A DNA stretch of 64,000 nt from Fusarium oxysporum f. sp. lycopersici 4287 (taxonomy: Eukaryota; Ascomycota; Sordariomycetes; Hypocreales; Nectriaceae): assembly GCF_000149955.1 (NCBI RefSeq), contig NC_030988.1:5464255-5528254 (forward strand), written 5' to 3'. The notes beneath the pieces are model-generated. The model ran no database searches and was not told the DNA's origin. It saw only the letters and a list, made by a program, of their open reading frames with translations. Shown here one piece after another: positions 34,264 through 44,956 of this stretch (within the stretch, counting starts at the first letter, position 1; the number at the start of each line of letters is the position of its first letter). Made by a program: the position numbers and the translations under genes.

Positions 34264-35704
34264 GCCCATGAGCGTCCATGCTGCATCATTTGTCAACTAC
34301 GGTGCAGAAAGTCTCAAAATCCTCTGCCATAAATAAACCATCCTAGGCCACTTTCCGGTGCATATTTGCTAGGTACTCGAGGTACACCTTGCTAATACCG
34401 CAATCCTCTCAGCACACAACCTCGACGTTTACTAATGCCTGATTTTTCGTACCATCGACGTAGGTCGTTCTCTGTACAAAGGCTTCACTACATACACCAT
34501 CAATACCCAGGATTTAGTTGGTAGATCCGCAGCATTTTTATCATTAATTGACTTGTTCCTAACTATGCATCATTGGGTCTGATTTATTTACCGTTTTGAC
34601 CGGGGAGAAGGCCGGTTTCGGCTCAGACGAAAGATCATCCTGAGCCTCACATCAGTGAAGCGATGCCAGGAACCATGCCTGTTGATAACTACTGGTGGGC
34701 CTATTCCTTTTTGTTAGTGCCTTTAGATTCTGCCAACAGCTCCCGCTGCACCTCGAGCTTAGCTACCAGCAATCACAACGATCGATACGACGCAGGGAAG
34801 CTCTTCACCAGTTAGTTACTATGCCAATTACCTCTTTGCCACATATCAAGCCTAAATAGATTGACTGTTCGCGACAGATACGATATTTGTGAAGGCCCCA
34901 ACGCTGTACACGAGGTATTTTGGACCACCTGCTGAGACCAACATACAAACACAGGCGTGAGTGCCCCACGAACTTCACAATACGACGATTCTGAGATTGC
35001 ACTTATATCCACTTTACCGCTGGTGCACGACGCCGTTTCCGTCGTCTTCGATGGGTTCTGGAGCCACTTAGCGAAGACCACAAAATTGGGAGGAGAGGAC
35101 AAAGCAAGTTGACAGTGGCCGTGTGGGTAAACAAAACGTTGTGCTGGCCCTACTGCCGAAATTGAGCGCCGCCAATCCTGCTGGTGTAGCCGCAAAGACG
35201 CGCATTATCTACAAGAGATCGCGACTGGCCCTTCTTATCGGGGTTTTTGGTGCTGTTGTTTATATTGCGCAGGAGTGCTGGGTGAAAAGATATTTTGAAG
35301 GTGCAAACAACACACCAAGAAGAAGTCGTACACAGGTAGGTAAAATGCCTAGCCTTCCAACTGAAACCTGATTTCCACGGGAAGTTCAAGTCCAATTAAG
35401 ATGGGGTTTTCTTCATGAAACAGGTAACCAAATGATCAAATGATAATATTAGGAATGATAGAGATAAGTCCTCAAATTTATTGTCAAAACTGTAAAATGT
35501 GCAGAAATTGCATTCTGACGGGAATCTTAATTTCGTGTCGCGAAGCACTGGTCCTCCCACAGCCAATAGCATTTCGTAGTAGATAGACCTCCTTAGCTCA
35601 GCACATCCTGTGGCCCCAATAGGGGACATTTCGGGGCCGAAGGCCCCCCGGACGCAAAATATACATACGTACATACGTACATACATACATACCTACATTT
35701 ATAC
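34264..35704. other. gene-free stretch with a CATA microsatellite
   Basis: No gene is recognised downstream of the GATA finger. A short microsatellite of ACATACGTACAT units occupies about 35661-35692, directly before a LINE-tail-like repeat. The stretch should include the 3' untranslated region of the NsdD-like gene. Confidence 0.5.
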
Positions 35705-35772
35705 AAGTTTGCGATGGCGACGGGAAGACTAAGCTGAGAAGGGAAGATAGAACATATCAAACATTAACACCA
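35705..35772 (+). repeat. LINE tail-like repeat, copy A
   Basis: These 68 bases match 56607-56674 without gaps and with seven differences. The second copy lies just downstream of a LINE RNase H fragment, so this one is probably a 5'-truncated LINE tail. It ends where the ZZ-finger exon of the neighbouring NLR pseudogene is cut off. Confidence 0.6.
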
Positions 35773-37690
35773 AATGACTTACCGGATTGGGCTAGCCGGC
35801 CACTATGGGAATCCACAGGGCGCGCCGAATTTCTAAGGAGGCTAACCCATTCCTCCTTGTCTTTCCCTCGAGCCAACTCATGATCGTCTCCCAAACAACG
35901 CCCACCAATCATATAACAATCCGAACAAATGTCAAAATCCCCACCGTAGCAAACTCTGCATTTGTATATAACCTCGTTTTCCGGAATGGTCAAAGTGCAA
36001 ACATCGCACCGGCTGGATGTCTCGTCATGAGATATCAGACTCATGGCAGTAGATTCGTCGTTTTGACAAACTGCTATGCTTCTCTTCTCTGCGTAGCCAT
36101 ATAGTGCTTGTTTAATGTTGGTATTTCCATATCTTCTAGCCCTCTACCATAAAGTCCCTCCGAAACAATCCTGAGTGTCAAAGTTCACTTGTCCAGTAGC
36201 CAGCAGCACTTTGACTATCTGTGTGAGACAATTTCGTACAGCTATTGATAACAGTGTTGAACCATAATGACCTTTTTGGTCGACATCAATGGCTTTATGG
36301 CTAAGTATTGCCATTGCGACGGTATCATATCCGTTCATGGCAGCGAATGAGAATGGTGTCGACCAATAGTATCTTCCGTATTCGCACTTGCCTTTGCAAG
36401 CAGCAGCTTGACGATGTCCTTGTGCTCGTTTTCGGAGACCCATAGTAGCGGCGTCCTTCTATCCTCATCCTTCGAGTTCACATCGATGCCTTCGGTGGGA
36501 ACTAGCAACGTGACGATGGCCTCTTGCTCGTCACCTTTTTTAGCCGTCCGTAGTAACCAAGCGTCGCGTAATGTTGGAATTCTGACGGTGTCGATCTGTA
36601 AGTCCTTTAATATAGCTGGATAACTTGCTATTGCGTGTCCGCTCACTCGCTGGATGCATATTCCAAGAATGAATACCGGTACAAGTGGGTTTGCAGATCC
36701 TCCGTCGGTGTTTTGAGCAGCATGTTATTCCGGCGACTGATGACTAGCCTGCCGTGAAAGAACATATCATTGCTCAAGTAACGCCAGCACATCTGGAACA
36801 TGTGAAGGTTCGCGCCATCCGAGGACGTTTGGTACCACGGTCCACTTAAGCCACTGTGGTTTTTCAGTAGAAAATCTTTGACAGATTGGTGGCAGAAGTT
36901 GGCTGTAGTCTCGTCGTTATTACTAGCAACGTCAAGATAGATGATAGAGCTGCACGACACACATATGTCCATGTAATCATGAAGATCATGATCACCCACT
37001 ACTGATCCAGTCTTCCAAAACGCGAATGAGGCCGCTAGCTCCTTTTTGGTCAGGGGTCGCCACGCAGCGACAATGCTGGGTAAGAGAAATCGAGCGTCCT
37101 CCCGCCTCTTCTTCGGAATGCTGTCGTCCAAAATCCTGGTGTAAGTTTCGTCAAGCCCCTCGGGAAGATCCTTGAGTTTATCTGCAACCTCATAATTCGG
37201 TGTGCTCTCAAGCTCATTGACCATCAAAGACATCCAGAGGAAGGTGCCTCCGGCTCGACTCTTTAGAGCCTTTTTGACATCTTCTTTCAGGCTTTGGCTA
37301 TACTATTTCCTCTGCGCTAGATCCTCACCCTTGAGGTTTATGTAATCGGAAGACCGGCATTAACTTCGCTCGAGTCCATCCTCAAAAATACGCCAATTCC
37401 GGCTAGCTCATATTCAATGTCTCTTATCTCAAGCCGGCAGGTTAGCAGAAACTTGAAGTGTTCTGTTGGTTTTGAGGATGCTTGAAACAGTTTTCTTATA
37501 TAACGGAGCAGAGCCTTGCGCATGGATCTTTCGCACTCGTCCAGGGCATCAATAAGGATAAATACTTCACCAGCATGCTCATCTTGGAGCATGCCTTGAA
37601 ACAATCTCCAGAGAGCGGAGAAGTTCTCGAACAGGCTGTCAAAGAGTAGTACTTCAGAGTTGATGTAGCTGGATCCCTGTGTCGTTGAAT
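35757..37690 (-). pseudogene. NLR-like NACHT / ankyrin / ZZ-finger protein, broken and 5'-truncated
   Basis: Read on the minus strand, it begins inside a NACHT ATPase domain after the P-loop. The Walker B motif VFILIDALDECE is near 37560, followed by FKFLLTCRLEIRDIE. A frameshift near 37340 and a TAG at 37305-37303 follow. The winged-helix region (PEGLDETYTRILDDSIP, RPLTKKELAASFA) runs to a TGA near 36645. Two ankyrin stretches appear in two further frames (RRTPLLWVSENEHKDIVKLLL; GSTLLSIAVRNCLTQIVKVLL). Last is a ZZ zinc finger (CDVCTLTIPENEVIYKC ... DICSDCY). Such fungal NLRs act in recognition and regulated cell death. The N-terminal effector domain and P-loop are missing because the sequence joins the neighbouring membrane protein gene. 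Confidence 0.85.
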
Positions 37691-38547
37691 CCCGCAGGAG
37701 CTTGTTCATTCGTCCGACATTCTGTCATATTGAGGTACGACGGTCGGGGTAAACCGTTCCCAGGTTCATCTACAACCTGCATACAGTTGCATTCCCGATG
37801 CCGCACAAGAAGCAACAGCTTATTCAGAACGACGAATTCCATCTTTAGCTTGATGCTGTAAACCACAGGCTTGTATGTGGTCGCAATCTGAAATTGATCC
37901 AGGTACTGAGTGATAATGAGGCTGACGTCAAGGAGCACGACCAGAATATTGACAATGATAAGGTGTCGAATGACTTTGCGCTCCGTTGTCCTTCTGATGG
38001 CGAAGATGGGTTTGAGACCGCGAGATGCTTCCCAGATATAAAGGCCGGAGATGATGGTCTCTTGGATGGAGAAGCCTGCGAGCTGAATGCGCTCGTAAAG
38101 GTTGAATGCTGGCAGAAACCGACTCGACTGCCGCGTGTTGCTACCAAGAAACAGGACCGTAACCGGAACGTGCAGGATGAAGAAATCCGTGATGATCATA
38201 ACCAGTACCCACCGCGTCTTTGCCCTATCCGAGACAATGAGATGCAGCCTCGAATAGAGAACTACAGATTGTCCAGTGACCATGCCATACCATCCGACGC
38301 ACGTTAAAGCCGCGAGTAGAAAATTCGGTCCAAGGCTGTAGTAACGCAGCAGAACGACTATCGAGTGCAGCACAATTCCTAGCGTCGCGACAACGATGCT
38401 CCAGAAGTACAAGCCGTCGTGGCGCCTGAAGCGGTTGAGCAGCGAGATGAGGATCTCGACACAGTTGTAGCACGCGATCGCGAAGAAGCCGGCGATGGTC
38501 ATGTCGACCGGTAGTGATGCCGTGATGGGGCCCGTTTCCCCAGCCAT
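37654..38547 (-). CDS. seven-helix membrane protein (DUF7703-type)
   Basis: An uninterrupted 297-residue frame with about seven hydrophobic segments: for example IAGFFAIACYNCVEILISLL, WSIVVATLGIVLHSIVVLL, WVLVMIITDFFILHVPVTVL and LIIVNILVVLLDVSLII. The QSVVLYSRLHLIV motif is typical of an uncharacterised fungal integral membrane family (DUF7703-like). It resembles the pseudogene at 43-44.2 kb. Its last 30 or so residues (from about 37740 down) overlap the cut edge of the NLR relic, and it lacks the long hydrophilic tail seen in the 43-kb copy. The native C-terminus was therefore probably lost in the junction. Function unknown; a fungal GPCR-like role is only speculation. Confidence 0.75.
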   Translation of the reverse strand: MAGETGPITASLPVDMTIAGFFAIACYNCVEILISLLNRFRRHDGLYFWSIVVATLGIVLHSIVVLLRYYSLGPNFLLAALTCVGWYGMVTGQSVVLYSRLHLIVSDRAKTRWVLVMIITDFFILHVPVTVLFLGSNTRQSSRFLPAFNLYERIQLAGFSIQETIISGLYIWEASRGLKPIFAIRRTTERKVIRHLIIVNILVVLLDVSLIITQYLDQFQIATTYKPVVYSIKLKMEFVVLNKLLLLVRHRECNCMQVVDEPGNGLPRPSYLNMTECRTNEQAPAGFNDTGIQLHQL

Positions 38548-39029
38548 GTTGGCTGCTGAGCTGGAACGACCGGGCTGACCATGGCGCGTCGTGCAAAGAA
38601 AGGGATTAAGGGCTTAGTTTGGTTGGAAGAAATGCAGCTTGGATGCGCAGCCCTAGCGATGGGTATTAAAACGAATTACTGGTCAGGAGCTTGCCTTGTG
38701 GCACCCTCCATTAGCATCGACCGGCGGCGGCACATTGGGGAACCCTGGCTGGCCTCCAAGTTCTCAACCAGCAACTTCGTCATTCAAGCCCAACGACATT
38801 GGCTGCCAGGTGAGCCCCGCATGGGCTAACTTTGCAAAAGGGGGGCCGGGGGCTTGTAATGCCGAATTCGACATGATTTATGTCCGCATGTCTCGAGGTC
38901 GGTGCAGCCTCTAGCTCAAGCCACTTCAGTAAAAACAGATCATGCGATGCGAACGGGAGTAAGCTTTGGCTTTGGCAGTGGCGTTTCGCTGAGATGAAAC
39001 TCGGCTTGCCTCGCCAAGAACAGCGCTGC
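38548..39029. other. intergenic stretch, probable promoter of the membrane protein gene
   Basis: No gene is recognised. This stretch lies upstream of the minus-strand gene that starts at 38547. Frames on both strands are short and without domain similarity. Confidence 0.45.
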
Positions 39030-39625
39030 CCACAGATCAAATGCAATCAAACAAACTGCCAAACAAATCAATCAAATATGCCAAAATCTTATTTCAAATC
39101 AAACAAATCCAAACCTCTGGATTTGAAATGCCATTTGATATATTTGATACATGATATATGATGAAAGCTCGAATCTGCCACGCTGTCGGGCGTCCTTGCA
39201 GCTTACCCGGAACCTGCTAGGCGTCAGGGCCTGGTGAGCGAATCTGGCCAATCAGAGTTACTACTCAGGTCTTTCATTAGTGTGCTACCCCGAGCAGTGC
39301 CTTCAAATTGGTTAAAGAGAAGGTAGCTTCTTAACTTTCACGTCTCTCGCCCCCCCATAACATCAAACCGCATCGGTGCCAGTCTATTTACCTCTCCTCG
39401 ACGCGTGCCGTTCCTTACTGATCGACGCCTAACCCGATGAAATCCAACGACATTATGCTTCCTTCTCCACCCTCCGCCTTTGCTCTTCTCCGCCCACCGA
39501 GAAATCTGGCAAGTCAATTCGAGCTGACGACGCGGGTGGCTTCACCAGACCACCCTACCGTTGCAGACCTTCCGCAAGCAGTATAGAGGAACAAACAATG
39601 TCTAAGCTAAAGCTAATCTCCCTGA
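39030..39625 (+). pseudogene. hAT element fragment (5' end)
   Basis: From about 39030 to 39165 the sequence is full of AAATCAAACAAATC and TTTGATATATTTGATACATG motifs, followed by ATGATGAAAGCTCG. These resemble the ends of hAT element 2. From 39437 an open frame reads MKSNDIMLPSPPSAFALLRP and then QFELTTRVASPDHPTVADLPQAV before a TAG at 39584-39586. The hAT 2 transposase has PTIEDLPKVVWKNRR at the equivalent place, so the stop replaces Trp (TGG to TAG). Only the N-terminal part is present. Confidence 0.6.
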
Positions 39626-40004
39626 CTGCCTCCTTTAACTGACTCGATATTGCTCCCATCATCCTCTCGAAGAGTTACCACATAGAATTATGCACTGACT
39701 GCAGACTACACGGCATTTCCTTTGGCAATGACGCACCTTGGATGCGTAGAGAAGGCCAAACAATGCAGCATTCCACTCTTCTTTGCTATCCTCTAGTTGA
39801 ACCAGCGTAAACAGATGTGAGGACCAATGATCCACATGCAGCAGTAGGCGTCGCTGAACCAATCCGTAATTTGCATGGTCCTTATTAGATACTTGCGATA
39901 TAACACATCTCACAGCCAGTCAAGCCATATTCGTGTCTAGTTACTTAGCCAATATTTACTAGGCTTTAACACAGTTCCCCAACCCCACCTCTAAGCTCTT
40001 TTAC
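39626..40004. other. spacer without recognised features
   Basis: A minus-strand frame at 39659-39913 has several cysteines but no recognisable domain. It probably includes the 3' untranslated region of the RING-type gene. Confidence 0.4.
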
Positions 40005-40608
40005 CTAACACACTTCTAGCCTTAAATCATCTTGCCTGTTCAAAATAAAAACCGACTTGCATAACGGGCAGTCAACGTGGCGGTTCTGAAACCAAGAGTC
40101 GATGCAACTCGAATGGAACACATGTTGACATTGCAACCGTCGGACATCGTCCCGATCCACGAGCACTTCGAGGCAGATTGCACTAACACTGATATCAACA
40201 TGGGTAGAGAAAATTATCACTTTAACTTGAAACTGCTCACCAGACTTCAGCTGAGCTGGCATACGTTGAAGCCCCGGTTGCCTGCCTCCCTAAGTCTCTT
40301 ACCTCGTACTTCTGGGATGGACTTGCATCGTTCAGCGCCTGCAGGGATATCATATCCTTCGATTTCGGTTTTGCAGCCATGACATTCCTCTGAGCTTGGC
40401 GATGACGTCTTCTCACTTTCACGAGACACCTTTGTTCCTTAGCACAGACGTGAAAAGCAAAGAATTAGGTAGGAATCGCCTACATCATGAAGGATAAAAC
40501 AATGGCGCCGCTAAATGCCACAAAGAACGGTACAGGCGACCTTTGAGTCCAGACATTGTCATCGCCCTGCATTGTCGAGTTGATTGAAGAATGTAGTTTG
40601 TGCGCCAT
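40005..40608 (-). CDS. membrane-anchored RING-H2-like protein, exon model uncertain
   Basis: A probable start at 40608 (MAHKLHSSINSTMQ) leads to one hydrophobic segment, VPFFVAFSGAIVLSFMM, then an intron near 40490-40440, a charged Ser-rich middle, a second intron near 40239-40191, and a C-terminal RING-H2 motif ending at 40005. The RING reads ICLEVLVDRDDVRRLQCQHVFHSSCIDSWF ending CPLCK (quoted here in parts: ICLEVLVDRDDVRR; LQCQHVFHSSCIDSW; DCPLCKSVF). RING-H2 proteins with one membrane span are usually E3 ubiquitin ligases. In the best splice the first zinc ligand is Ser (VSAICLE) instead of Cys, so activity is doubtful. The middle can be read in two frames and I could not decide between them; the gene may be decayed. 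Confidence 0.5.
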
Positions 40609-41000
40609 TTCGTTACTCTTTATGTTGTCCTTATTGTCAATTCTTCACCCTATTCAGTGGATATGATGCGGCATTGGAGGGTCCGCGGTGACTCGTTATT
40701 TTTATAAGAAGGACCCCTGGCGGTCTTCGTCGATGTTCAGTGCAAGGATGCTGAGGCGAAACTATTTCCGGTAGCCCTCACCTTGTGGCGAATGGCGTAG
40801 CTTCAACGTCACGCATGTGAACAACTGAATCGACCATCTCCACGGCGGTGTTCTCCAGACAGGCCTTCTCTCGCTGGTCTGATGTAGGTCATGGCCTGCT
40901 CCCGATGTAACCATGGCGCAACAACCCTGGAGAAGTTAGCCCGCTTTGCATGAAATGATGACGACTTCCGCAAGATTCATAATGACATTTGGTGCAACGA
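40609..41000. other. spacer without recognised features
   Basis: Nothing recognised; upstream region of the RING-type gene and left part of a mariner scrap. Confidence 0.4.
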
Positions 41001-41359
41001 GGAATAATTACGCGTCATTTTTGTGCACGTCTCCGGTCCGAGATAATTCTAATTGGTAAAGGGTCAAAGGATGACAACTTGGGACTCTTCTTCGCCGAGT
41101 TCGAAGATCGAGGCATCAAGCTAGTGAATGGCTGTCCTTCTCGCCGGATTTGAACCCTATTGCGATCGTGTGGAACGAGATGACGGATAATATTGAGAAA
41201 CACTTCCCGGATGATCAATCTTATGACCGGTTGCGAACTGCAGTCAAGGAAGCTTGGCATCCTCTTGATGATGCATTCTTTTTTAAACTATTAGAATCAA
41301 TGTATGAGCGTTGCCAGGCTGTTGTAGATGCTATAAAAATGCATAACCAAAGCTGCTAG
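41001..41359 (+). pseudogene. Tc1/mariner transposase C-terminal fragment
   Basis: The end of a DDE_3-type transposase is visible: LNPIAIVWNEMTDNIEKHFP (with the preceding Asp in the expected SPDLNPI context, across a frame change at about 41148) and then a C-terminal helix ending ESMYERCQAVVDAIKMH. The upstream segment GLFFAEFEDRGIKLV at about 41080-41125 is in another frame. Only the last quarter of the gene remains. Confidence 0.7.
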
Positions 41360-41490
41360 AAGCAACATTACTGCGTGGGAAAGCGACTCCTCCATCCCTA
41401 CTGCGCCTTGTGCACCCAATGTAATCCGGAGACCGATGAACCAGTCCATGCTACCGTGGCAGTGTCAAAGCCGGCATCAGCGAGAACTCT

Positions 41491-41753
41491 TATCCCTTTG
41501 AGTGCCACAGCCCTTCAGAGGGGTCACGACAGGGGCATAGGACCAATTAAAATAAAAAAAGCTAACGGTACTTCTCCCTACATACTAATTTGTATGATGG
41601 TAAAAGTCCCAGCAGTTTCGATTGTTACAAAGAGCTACCTTACAGACTTGGCAAATATCTTACGAACTTCCGGTGCCCCGCACGTACTAACCTTATGATT
41701 AAGCAAAGTGGGGCGAGTGGCCTTCCTGAAGGGCTGTGGCACTCAAAGGGATA
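41491..41753. mobile_element. piggyBac-derived MITE, 263 bp
   Basis: Perfect 28-bp inverted termini beginning TATCCCTTTGAGTGCCACAG lie at 41491-41518 and 41726-41753. The interior around 41530-41660 resembles the 3' end of piggyBac-like element 2 (CCAATTAAAAT, GGTACTTCT, TTGTTACAAA in the same order), so it is an internally deleted derivative. Confidence 0.8.
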
Positions 41754-42951
41754 TCGAAAATGAATTCCTATTCAGTGAGACCTCCATGTCCTCGCCGGGC
41801 TTCCGGCCACGGTTGGTCAGACAGATGTCCAAGTAGACGCCGCTCAGCCTCCTATTTGTTCGGTGAGGTGTGCAACATGGGGTTGGGGCAGAAGAGATGA
41901 TTAATTTGAACTGCTTCCTACTTTCTAAGCGGCCGATGAAGCTCGGCCTCTTATGCCTATGTTCAATCTGCCGATATCATGCACAGCAATCTGCTCCCTG
42001 GCGCCAGTTGAGGCGTGTACACTATTGAAATATATGTATACAGCTAAGCAATTAAAGTTGAATAAATAAAAAATAAAATAAAAATGCCATAGTCGTACCG
42101 AGTCGTGTCCATCGTCACAGAATCAATTGCCACTTTCAGCAATATACAGACAGTTTAGTACCTCGCTCTAGTAGCAGGCGGGCTCATAGCGCTTTTCTTC
42201 TACTTATTTATCTATTAACGTGTTTGATAAGCAGAACTTATCGTGGGGTCGTTTTGCGGAGTAATTTCGGGAAATCGTATGTGGTTACACAACTACCATC
42301 TGATAAGTGCCCGGCCTATATCAGCTAATTAGCTCATTTTGATTGGTCTGGTCCCCCTGTTGTGACGGCATTGCAGTCTTGTGCCGCTTAAAGAGATACG
42401 GTGCTATGATGAATTCTTTCAACTCTACAAAGCGCAAATTCCCTTGAAAGTTAGATAGATAACCATGATACACGTCATGCGCGCGTCGACGCGTTCAGAT
42501 CCCTCAAATAAGGTTGAACTCGAAACTCATGAAGAAAAGAAGGTAAAGATATCAACCAATCAAAGGGCTAGATCACCGCTTTGACTTGAAATTTGCTTGG
42601 AGGTTCTGTATTGAGAAGCCTCTTTCAAGTGAAAGTGGAATGCGGGGGGTTGCGGGGTAAATACAGGAGTTAGCGGGTGAAGCGTGGATTGCGATAGATA
42701 CACCATGGAGATGGAGTACATGTGAGAGCAGAACCACTTAGGGGTTGAGTAACACTGACAATGGAACGAGATAGAATACTGGGCACAATACACTCTTTTG
42801 CACTTTGACAACGAATCGCCAAAACTCGACAAGCCTAAAAGTAGCTGAGCTGTCTATAAAGCAAGGCATGTATGTACCACGGCCGATACTGTTTCTTCGT
42901 GTTTGATGTAATTAATTACTATTATACCAATCTACATATGTATACCATATA
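41754..42951. other. gene-free stretch with a solitary piggyBac-like terminus
   Basis: At 42362-42398 the sequence is the complement of TATCTCTTTAAGCGGCACAAG followed by ACTGCA and a GTCAC-containing stretch: one end of the piggyBac-like family with no partner found. The rest has no recognised gene. Confidence 0.55.
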
Positions 42952-44154
42952 TCATTCAATTTCAGTGGATTTTGCAATAGTGTGATCGTACAGTTCATCA
43001 GTGCTTTGATCATCCCTTGGAAAGGTGGATAAACTCTCGACATCAACCCTGGTTACGACACGAATCTCGTCACTCGCAGCATCGTCTGGCACCGTGTTCG
43101 AAGCTACGATCACTTTGTTTGTTTCAGTGTCTTTACGACGCACTGGATACGTCTTGTTGCATGAGTCCTTATTGTCATCCTTTCGGACAGCAGAGAGTTC
43201 TACAAAAGCACTAGTATTTCGATAATCCCGGTTCGAACCTGACTGGGTTCCGCCGCGATGGCAGATGAAGTCGATGAGCTCACCAAGGACGGCAAACTCC
43301 AGATTGAGCTTGATCGAGCATGTTACTACCTTGATGCCCTGCTCCCAAACGTAGAAGTTCTTGTATTCGATGATGAGAAGAGTGAAGTCCATGATGACTA
43401 TGATCAAGTTGATGGCGAACAACTGCCATAGGATACGTCGCGTATTGTCGAGTGCTGTCTTGAGAATGTCAATCGTCTTCCAGATGTATATACCGGAAAT
43501 GATAAGTTCCTGCATGCAGAAACACGTCATCTGGACTTTCTCCAGAACATTAAAGACAGCGTTGAATCCGCGTCGGCTCTCGTGTGAGCTATAGGGCGAT
43601 CCGAATAGGACGACTGTTATACTTATATGCTTGAGGTTTAGTTAGTAGCTGTAAAGAAGAACTACTCAAGGTCCAGATCTTACCCATACGACGCCATTGA
43701 CGATAATCATGATGAGTACCGCCCGCAGTACCTTGGCATCGGTAACGACCAGATGGAGCCGCGAATACAGGACCACGGATTAACCAGAGACTAGTAGGAC
43801 CCAGCCGATGCTATCGATGATCATACCCACATAGTCGTGGGTAATATCGAAGTAGACAATCAACCAGCCCGCGCAGTAAGGAAGGACGCCAAACGACGCC
43901 AGAAGAATGCTCCAGAAATAGAGACCTGCGCATCGCTTGAAGGTCATAAAGATAAGCGTCAGAAGTTCGACGGCATTGCACAGCGCCAGGGTAGCACAGA
44001 CCTAGATGGTATCGTTAGCATCAGCACATCAATCTATTCACCGATTGAAGCTTTGGAGATAGAGGCATACAATTACCAGCATGGACTCAGCGCTGTACTT
44101 GGGTCCCGCCTCATCGCGTTTGGCACTCTCGATGCCACGAGACTGCGACAACAT
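42952..44154 (-). pseudogene. DUF7703-type seven-helix membrane protein, one nonsense codon
   Basis: It starts at 44154 (MLSQSRGIESAKRD). Exon 1 is followed by an intron near 44067-44000, then the helices ALCNAVELLTLIFMTF and GLYFWSILLASFGVLPY. The QSVVLYSRLHL motif, intact at 38.3 kb, reads stop-SVVLYSRLHLVV here, with TAA at 43782-43780: a CAA-to-TAA change typical of RIP. After a second intron (about 43680-43625) the frame runs open to 42952 through further helices and an 80-residue hydrophilic Asp/Thr/Val-rich tail. Apart from the one stop it is well preserved. Function unknown. Confidence 0.8.
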
Positions 44155-44591
44155 GGTGCTGCTGGCTGATGTAAATCACTGAAGATCACACCACAGAGTG
44201 AGAAAATAGTGAAGAGCGGCATGGGAGGGATGACATCGCTAGGGAAGGTTACATTTCCAGGACGCGGACATCCAGCGACATAAGTGGGCTCCTGATCTGC
44301 GCGTCTAGCTTGTGTCGTCCCCCTTCTCTAGCGGGACACGGCACGTATGGATCCCGGATGCACAGTTAAGGAACGCGGGGAATTTGGGAACTGACTCGAT
44401 CCATGGGTGCTATTGGTGAGGGCATCGTCTGTTGCGCCACGGCTGTGCTCGGGCCTCTGCGAGCGGGATTAGTATTGGGATTGATCGAGTCAAGATCCAT
44501 GTTGAGGCGCACCTGCCACAAACGTCTTTTCGAATGTTCCAATAAAGCAAGTGTAGTGATAGCGGGGGATACGGGATGTTCCAGTAGTTTG
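44155..44591. other. upstream region of the membrane-protein pseudogene
   Basis: No gene recognised. It presumably held the promoter of the minus-strand pseudogene that starts at 44154. Confidence 0.4.
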
Positions 44592-44699
44592 TGTTGAGAC
44601 CGTGTGACTAAGGTGGTCCGATCTGCTGGTGGCTGGGATGTGGATACTATGTAAGGAGCTGTGCTCCTCTCGGATACATGTAACTTAGAACTAACAACA
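44592..44699. repeat. possible solo LTR / repeat copy 1
   Basis: The 108 bases begin TGTTGAGACC and end TAACAACA, the TG...CA ends expected of a copia-type LTR. Bases 44605-44664 match the complement of 52353-52412 at 54 of 60 positions, with five of six differences being A/G. No flanking duplication was found, so the LTR call is tentative; that it is repeated is certain. Confidence 0.45.
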
Positions 44700-44956
44700 A
44701 CAACACAATCAACCCTTTTTACTTAACAGTTTGGTCGAGTTGAGGGTAGCGCTTCAACATGCCTGCATTAGCTCGGTTATTAAAATGACAGGCCAAAAGT
44801 CTGGAATCGTCCCACCCACCACTTACATGCCTCATTTCCACCCTGCAACTTTACACTTAATTTGAAGAAGAAAGAGCAGTACCTTCCGTCAATGCCTTCC
44901 TATCTCTTTGAGCGGCACAAGACTGCAGCGGGGTACCGACAGGGATGTAGAGCCAA

